From assembly GCA_914767715.1 (NCBI GenBank), contig OU612072.1, forward strand, positions 2,168,001 through 2,232,000: 64,000 nt of DNA, in the 5' to 3' direction. Position 1 is the stretch's first letter. Each line of letters opens with the position of its first letter. Position numbers and translations under genes: made by a program. Below the pieces are notes generated by a model, which worked only from the letters and a program-made list of their open reading frames with translations, was not told the origin of the DNA and did no database searches. The DNA comes from Membranipora membranacea (lineage: Eukaryota; Bryozoa; Gymnolaemata; Cheilostomatida; Membraniporidae). Below, piece by piece: positions 61,601 to 64,000 of the stretch.

Positions 61601-64000
61601 CCTTTTCCTTATTTCATTCCGAAAGCATTCCGCTACTGGAATGAAATAGACTGCCAATAAAAGTGTTAACAAAAAGAAGAGGGAAGTAAGGCAATTATTG
61701 TAATACGATTATGTTTGCAGTGATTTGCTTCAGCTGTCTCAGCATGTTGGAAGGAAAGCATTTTATGATAAACTGCTGTTTAAAAATTCATTTAATTCCA
61801 TTCCTCCTTTTTCACATGGCCTCATTTGTCAAGATACCTTGGTATGTGATTATAATAAAGTATATATATATATATATATAAATACCGATGATTTTAATAA
61901 TAATTTACATAATATATATTATAGAGAAAGTAAGAGAAACCTGTGACTCGAGACCAGAATTCAATAATATAAGACATTACTGGGCATCGTATAGAGATGA
62001 TGATAGGGATAGTGGTACTGTACTGGTGAGTATAACTTATGGTAACAGGTTACTTCTGTCATCACTGAACATGTGAAAATAACTAGGACTGTTTGCATCT
62101 GCGGGTCTTTTGTAACCTGGGAGAGATTGAACAGAGCTATGTCAATGGATTGTATCTTTTTTTTGCAATATACAATACAATTTATCACCAAATGTTGAGC
62201 GCATACTTATCCAATATGTCACTGTAATGATTATCTTTGAGACGAGAGAAAGATACTCTTACCCTTTCCAATTGACTTGAACGCTGAACAACAATCGACA
62301 CATATTATAGTCAGGCAGTCGCTTATGGTTAATTTCTATGAGACTTGCAAAGAAAAACTTTACAAGCTTTTCTGGGCCTGAATCATTGACGCAGTTTGCC
62401 CTTATCGCAACCAAGGAAGTTAGTTCTATACCATGCAGTATGGTGTCAATCCACAGAGTTGGTAATTGGCTGAGTTTGCGCAGTTGGTAGACCGCTAGGT
62501 TACTACAAATTGGGCATAGTTTCGATCCCCGATTTCATGCAACTTATGCAAAACAATAGAGTGATATCCTAGTGACATCATAGAGCACATGGTAAGTTGT
62601 CGATGCCGATTTCGTTGCTGATAGAGAGGGTAAGTGAAATAGCGAATAATATGCATCAATATCATAAAATACTTCTACAGCAAACAAAACCTGTTGGTCG
62701 TTTCATATAGTTGGTCAGTTTAGCCTTTAACAATCACATACACAGGATTCATTCAGGCCATTGTGATACAGTCATGTATACAGCATTTTATTTTTGGTTT
62801 CAGTTTCTCACCTACCCCAAGCTGAGTGACACCAGTGGGTTGAGGGTGATCGCTTATATGACTGTTCGAACCTATGGTAACAATGCATGTGCAAAGTGGT
62901 ATTTTACCTTCAATGACAACCCATGTAATGATCCTCAGCCAATAGAGATGCAGAATTATCTTCTTCGAAATGTCAACTACTTAGCTAATATGGACTGTAA
63001 GTATAATAATTAGAAGATTTAGACTTTCACTCTTTAAATTTCCATGCTTCAGCTTTCAGACCTCACCTTGTTTATAATACGTTCTTAACACTGTCTTATT
63101 TCCCTGTCTTGCGAGGGCTTTATCATATCTCTAAATTATTCATTAAAAAACAATTACAAGTTGTAATGACAAAAACTATTGTAACCCTGACAAATAATGA
63201 AATCATCAAAAATGCAATGAAGATCATATTTGGGAACTCCTAACATTCATAACAGATTTATGACATCACATGTTACTGCCAGTCAAGGTTTTTACATAAC
63301 AAAGTCCACCCTCATGATTATCTGTTAGCGATTGTTGCCTTATTCCTAGTGGATGGTACATGTTACGGCCTGTCAGCAGGAGATGTGAGGATAGATGTAC
63401 AGATTGGCACATGTGAGGGTATGGGTGTGGGTAATACACATACTGGACATGTAGCCTCTAAATCAGTACTGGTCATGGAAGTAACAAATAGAACAGGTAA
63501 GCCAAATATAACTAACATGACATAACTTTATTCATTTATGCATGGTCTTTATTGTCATTGACTTTGATCGGCAATAATAAAATATATACATATATAGCTC
63601 TACATGATGGTGTGACACAATGGTGTGATACATTTTGTGACACGATAGCGTGCCGCGATGGTGTGATATGATGTGTGACACAATGTGCGACACTATGTGT
63701 GACACTATGTGTGACACAATGTGCTACATATGATGTAATATTCTGTCTTTACATACATTATAACATCACTCAGCTATGTCAGATCACTCTGAAATTTTAT
63801 TTCTTTGCACTTCTGGATAAGAGAGGATATTGTACACTTGTTGATGGCTTCATTTGTTAAACATAGTTAATGTGACAGTTCTACTAGGCCATGTTTGGTA
63901 TAGTTTTAAAGAACTCAGTCTGAAAAGTCATAGGGGCATCTGAAAAAAAACAGCCTGTCAACCTCAATGCAATAAAACTGCTGCAAAGTCTAAAAAATGG
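58647..64000 (+). CDS. Copy C: apple/PAN plus CTHRC1-like protein (partial, continues past window)
   Basis: Exons 1-7 are intact: 58647-58758, 59118-59282, 60685-60782, 61291-61381, 61925-62025, 62804-62996, 63350-63496. The last donor (GTAAGC) opens an intron that runs to the window end; the counterpart of copy A exon 8 is not inside. Exon 1 encodes a secretory signal (hydrophobic NLIISTLIICSLFGL then DADSSSL), nearly identical to copy B. The apple/PAN-like domain, Cys-rich linker and first CTHRC1-like domain keep all frames and Cys. Exon 5 is 101 nt as in copy B (104 in A), so B and C are the closer pair. Exon 4 has a second donor 23 bases downstream. This copy best represents the ancestral, secreted form. 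Confidence 0.83.
61861..61881. repeat. AT dinucleotide microsatellite
   Basis: About ten TA units in intron 4 of copy C, upstream of exon 5. Confidence 0.85.
62465..62535 (+). repeat. tRNA-like fragment
   Basis: An A-box-like GCGCAGTTGGTAGACCG and B-box-like GTTTCGATCCCC are spaced about right for a tRNA. The flanks do not form an acceptor stem, so this is more likely a SINE head in copy C intron 5. Confidence 0.45.
63605..63725. repeat. Degenerate 10-12-bp minisatellite
   Basis: Imperfect tandem units of the form TGTGACACAATG and TGTGACACTATG in the last intron of copy C within the window. They explain the short repetitive open frames on both strands. Confidence 0.8.

Overview
This is a eukaryotic, intron-rich, AT-rich window, most likely from a sponge (demosponge). 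The best lineage clue is a gene for a spongin-type short-chain collagen (C4-like). Its neighbours are animal genes: an animal haem peroxidase, a membrane-anchored GH31 alpha-glucosidase, and secreted proteins with domains like the C-terminal domain of CTHRC1. Gene models were assembled by hand from reading frames, GT-AG junctions and phase consistency. No transcript data were available.

Layout. 1-3240: intergenic, with old dispersed repeats, a 12-bp minisatellite and a perfect 40-bp palindrome. 3337-10900 (+): haem peroxidase, 16 exons, 655 codons. 11529-13313 (-): short-chain collagen C4-like type II membrane protein, 4 exons, 335 aa, convergent with the peroxidase. 15316-29181 (-): GH31 alpha-glucosidase, 22 coding exons, 952 aa, carrying a foldback element in intron 14 and tRNA-like plus AT-rich repeats in intron 5. 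29779-29906 (-): an isolated exon-like segment. 31500-64000 (+): three tandem copies (A, B, C) of one gene encoding an apple/PAN-like domain, a Cys-rich linker and three CTHRC1-like domains. Copy A (31557-40866) is intact from exon 2 to the stop but has no recognisable signal-peptide exon. Copy B (42802-55889) has a signal exon but is broken by two short frameshifting deletions and the loss of two exons, and holds a decayed non-LTR retrotransposon in intron 8. Copy C (58647 onward) is intact for its first seven exons and runs off the window.

Mobile and repeat DNA fills introns and spacers: a near-palindromic 1.37-kb foldback element with TTAA ends, a three-arm foldback element, two copies of a TIR element, a tRNA-derived SINE family, several other tRNA-like fragments and many tandem repeats.

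The most interesting feature is the tandem family of multi-CTHRC1-domain proteins. All three domains are flanked by phase-1 introns, so the architecture looks built by internal duplication of a symmetrical exon module, and the family is still changing by tandem duplication and decay. The other genes are not obviously linked in function to it. Three of the four gene types encode secreted or surface proteins.
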